DNA of 7,951 nt from contig DKEU01000273.1 of NCBI GenBank assembly GCA_002452635.1, forward strand, positions 1 through 7,951, read 5' to 3'. Shown here in pieces: positions 5,953 to 7,951 of the stretch (the first letter of the stretch is position 1; the number at the start of each line of letters is the position of its first letter). This DNA comes from Desulfovibrionaceae bacterium UBA6814. GTDB lineage: Bacteria > Desulfobacterota > Desulfovibrionia > Desulfovibrionales > Desulfovibrionaceae. Below the pieces are notes generated by a model that saw nothing but the letters and a program-made list of their open reading frames with translations, searched no databases and had not been told where the DNA came from. Both the position numbers and the translations under genes were made by a program.

Positions 5953-5968
5953 CGGCACGCATCTTGTT
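5953..5968 (+). promoter_or_regulatory. Putative sigma-54 (-24/-12) promoter of pta
   Basis: The site reads CGGCACGCATCTTGTT. The -24 GGCACG matches the consensus exactly (GG at 5954-5955). After N4 comes TTG, with GT instead of GC at -12. Transcription would start near 5978, about 51 nt before the ATG. The 12-base core ACGCATCTTGTT is identical to the por promoter, including the spacer that sigma-54 does not read specifically. An enhancer-like dyad sits 85 bp upstream. Confidence 0.78.
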
Positions 5969-6028
5969 CTTGGTCTGTCCAGAGCCGCGTCTGCAGGCGC
6001 CGGCGAACCTCAAGACAGGGATGGACCA

Positions 6029-7951
6029 ATGGCCAAGAGCCTATACATCGTCACGACCGAGCCGCGCAGCGGCAAGTCGGCCATCTGCCTGGGCGTCATG
6101 CAACTCCTCCTGCGCGACGTCCGGCGGGTGGCCTTTTTCCGGCCCATCATCAGCGGCTCCCGTTCCGGCCGCAAGGACCACGACATCGGCCTCATGCTCT
6201 CCAACTTCTTCCTGGGCATGCGCTACGAGGACACCTACGTCTACACCCTGGCCGAGGCCCGGGACCTGGTCAACCGCGGCAAGCACGCCCAGCTCCTGGA
6301 GACCGTGCTGGCCCGCTTCAAGGACCTGGAGTCCCGGTACGACTTCGTGCTCTGCGAGGGCACGGACTTCATCGGCGGGGACAAGGCCTTCGAGGCGGAC
6401 ATCAACGCCGAGATCGCGGCCAACCTGGGCTGTCCGGTGCTCCTGGTGTCCAACGGCCAGCACAAGGACATCGACGAGGTCATCGGCTCCACCCAGCTCA
6501 CCATCGACTCCTTTGCGGACAAGGGCCTGGACATCCTGGCCACCATCGTGAACCGGGCCGAGGAGGACGACCCCCAACTGGTGCGGGAGGCGCTCACCTG
6601 CCGCAACAAGGAGGGCCGCGACTGCCTGGTCTACGTGATTCCCGAGGAGCCCTCCCTGGGCAAGCCCACCATCGCCGACGTGGCCAAGTGGCTGGACGCG
6701 GTGGTGCTCTACGGCCAGGACCTGTTGTCCACCCAGGTGGACGACTACCTGGTGGCCGCCATGCAGGTGGGCAACTTCCTGGACTACATCCAGGGCGGCT
6801 GCCTCATCATCACCCCGGGCGACCGCTCCGACGTGCTGCTGGCCTGCCTGGCCGCCAGCCAGTCCTCGGCCTATCCCCGCATCGCGGGGGTGGTGCTCAC
6901 CGGCGGCCTGGCCCCGGACAAGAACGTGCGCAAGCTGGTGGAGGGCTGGACCGGCGCGCCCATGCCCGTGCTGGTGGCCAGCGGCCACACCTACAAGGTG
7001 GCCCGCACCCTCATGGACCTCTACGGCCGCATCGAGCCCGGGGACCAGAAGAAGATCGCCAGCGCCCTGGGCGCGTTCGAGCGCCACGTGGACAGCGCCG
7101 AGCTGCGCGAGCGCCTGGTGGCCCGCCGCTCCACCCGGGTCACCCCCAAGATGTTCGAGTACGGGCTCATCGAGAAGGCCAAGGCCGACCAGCAGCACAT
7201 CGTGCTGCCCGAGGGCGCCTCGGACCGCATCCTCATGGCCGCGGACATCCTGCACCGCCGCAGCGTGGCCCGGCTCACCCTGCTGGGCGACCCCACCGCG
7301 GTGCGCTCGCGCATCGCCCACCTGGGCCTGAACATGCGCGACGTGGAGATCGTGGACCCGCTCAAGTCCGAGCGCTACGAAGAGTACTGGCGCGCCTTCC
7401 ACCAGATGCGCAAGGCCAAGGGCATCACCGAGGAGAACGCCCGCGACCTCATCTCCGACCCCACCTACTTCGGCACCATGATGGTGAAGATGGGCGCGGC
7501 CGACGGCATGGTCTCGGGCTCGGTCACCACCACCCAGCAGACCATCCGGCCGGCCCTGCAGATCATCAAGACCCGGCCCGGCATCTCCATCGTGTCCAGC
7601 GTGTTCTTCATGTGCCTGGCCGACCGGGTGCTGGTGTTCGGCGACTGCGCGGTGAACCCCAGCCCCGACGCCCGGCAGCTGGCCGAGATCGCGGTGGCCT
7701 CGGCGCACACCGCCCGGCAGTTCGGGGTGGAGCCGCGGGTGGCCATGCTCTCGTACTCCACCGGCGACTCCGGGTCCGGAGCCGACGTGGACAAGGTGCG
7801 CGAAGCCACGGAGCTGGCCCGCACCCTGGCCCCGGAGCTGCCCATCGAGGGCCCGCTCCAGTACGACGCGGCCATCGATCCCGGGGTGGCGGCCTCCAAG
7901 CTGCCCGGGAGCGAGGTGGCCGGCCGGGCCACGGTGTTCATCTTCCCGGAC
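6029..7951 (+). CDS. pta: Phosphate acetyltransferase, long three-domain form (runs off right edge)
   Basis: The enzyme converts acetyl-CoA and phosphate to acetyl phosphate and CoA in the cytoplasm. It supplies acetate kinase for substrate-level ATP synthesis. The frame is open for 641 codons to the window edge. Long Pta proteins are about 700 residues, so perhaps 60 are missing. The N-terminal P-loop/AAA_26-like domain starts MAKSLYIVTTEPRSGKSAI (P-loop at about 11-17) and includes CEGTDFIGGDKAFEADINAEIA. The DRTGG domain spans about 214-325 and contains ITPGDRSDV and VVLTGG. The PTA_PTB catalytic domain starts near 376 (IVLPEGASDRILMAADIL) and carries DGMVSGSVTTT and MLSYSTGDSGSGADVDKVRE (573 onward). 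It ends at VFIFPD, close to the usual C-terminus. The ATG at 6029 is preferred over 6021 because the latter is in another frame. ACAGGGA at 6015-6021 is the likely ribosome-binding site. A sigma-54-like promoter and dyad lie upstream. ackA may follow. Confidence 0.96.
   Translation, partial: MAKSLYIVTTEPRSGKSAICLGVMQLLLRDVRRVAFFRPIISGSRSGRKDHDIGLMLSNFFLGMRYEDTYVYTLAEARDLVNRGKHAQLLETVLARFKDLESRYDFVLCEGTDFIGGDKAFEADINAEIAANLGCPVLLVSNGQHKDIDEVIGSTQLTIDSFADKGLDILATIVNRAEEDDPQLVREALTCRNKEGRDCLVYVIPEEPSLGKPTIADVAKWLDAVVLYGQDLLSTQVDDYLVAAMQVGNFLDYIQGGCLIITPGDRSDVLLACLAASQSSAYPRIAGVVLTGGLAPDKNVRKLVEGWTGAPMPVLVASGHTYKVARTLMDLYGRIEPGDQKKIASALGAFERHVDSAELRERLVARRSTRVTPKMFEYGLIEKAKADQQHIVLPEGASDRILMAADILHRRSVARLTLLGDPTAVRSRIAHLGLNMRDVEIVDPLKSERYEEYWRAFHQMRKAKGITEENARDLISDPTYFGTMMVKMGAADGMVSGSVTTTQQTIRPALQIIKTRPGISIVSSVFFMCLADRVLVFGDCAVNPSPDARQLAEIAVASAHTARQFGVEPRVAMLSYSTGDSGSGADVDKVREATELARTLAPELPIEGPLQYDAAIDPGVAASKLPGSEVAGRATVFIFPD

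Larger units (their letters stand above)
5700..6028. other. 329-bp intergenic control region upstream of pta
   Basis: I see no credible gene. A 94-codon open frame on the minus strand (5674-5958) has no recognisable features. In order the region holds a terminator-like hairpin, two dyads of the GTCCG-N6-CGGAC type (5770-5787 and 5861-5878), an AT-rich stretch (5905-5950) with the dyad GAATAA-N6-TTATTC (5921-5938), a sigma-54-like promoter (5953-5968), and a leader of about 50 nt to the pta start. Confidence 0.7.

Noticed and set aside
5674..5958. A 94-codon minus-strand frame in the pta upstream region
   Set aside because: No family features, no good ribosome-binding site seen, and it would cover the enhancer-like dyads and hairpin. 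I treat it as non-coding.
5976..5993. TGTCCA-N6-CGTCTG as another enhancer half-site pair near the pta start point
   Set aside because: Only three of six bases match in the second half, and the position overlaps the expected transcription start.
4197..6029. A 610-codon minus-strand frame opposite the regulator and running through the intergenic region
   Set aside because: Composition is shadow-like with no motifs. Inside the intergenic part it overlaps the promoter and dyads. It has no supporting context.
6041..7708. A 555-codon minus-strand frame opposite pta
   Set aside because: The plus strand encodes an unmistakable Pta. The reverse frame is low-complexity.

Overview
The window is GC-rich, with strongly G/C-biased third codon positions. 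It looks like chromosomal DNA of a sulfate-reducing Desulfovibrio-type bacterium (Desulfovibrionales). The reasons are pyruvate:ferredoxin oxidoreductase next to a long three-domain phosphotransacetylase, with a sigma-54-dependent two-component system between them. This resembles the lactate/organic-acid oxidation locus regulated by LurR in Desulfovibrio vulgaris. The species assignment is inference.

Layout. (1) 1-1144, minus strand: the first 381 codons of pyruvate:ferredoxin oxidoreductase (por/nifJ), running off the left edge. (2) 1145-1645: a 501-bp divergent regulatory region. (3) 1646-4276, plus: a membrane hybrid histidine kinase with a periplasmic ABC_sub_bind-like sensor, PAS, HisKA, HATPase and REC domains. 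(4) 4278-5699, plus: an NtrC-type response regulator (REC, AAA+, Fis HTH), one base after the kinase, so the two are surely co-transcribed. (5) 5700-6028: a second intergenic regulatory region, starting with a terminator-like hairpin. (6) 6029 to the right edge, plus: the first 641 codons of phosphate acetyltransferase (pta).

How it works together. Por converts pyruvate to acetyl-CoA, CO2 and reduced ferredoxin. Pta converts acetyl-CoA to acetyl phosphate, from which an acetate kinase (not in the window) would make ATP. The kinase/regulator pair between them very likely controls both genes.

Main finding. Each enzyme gene is preceded by the same two-part control module. One part is a -24/-12 element with the shared core ACGCATCTTGTT. 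The other is a dyad TGTCCG-N6-CGGA(C/T)A. The dyad centre lies 84 bp (por) or 85 bp (pta) upstream of the -24 GG, as expected for a sigma-54 promoter and its enhancer-binding site. A weaker sigma-54-like element and a cluster of the same half-sites lie upstream of the kinase gene and may mean autoregulation. The regulator's sigma-54 contact loop reads GAFTSA instead of the usual GAFTGA.

The genes are ordinary members of known families. What may be undescribed is the control logic and the split arrangement. I saw no RNA genes, mobile elements or CRISPR arrays.
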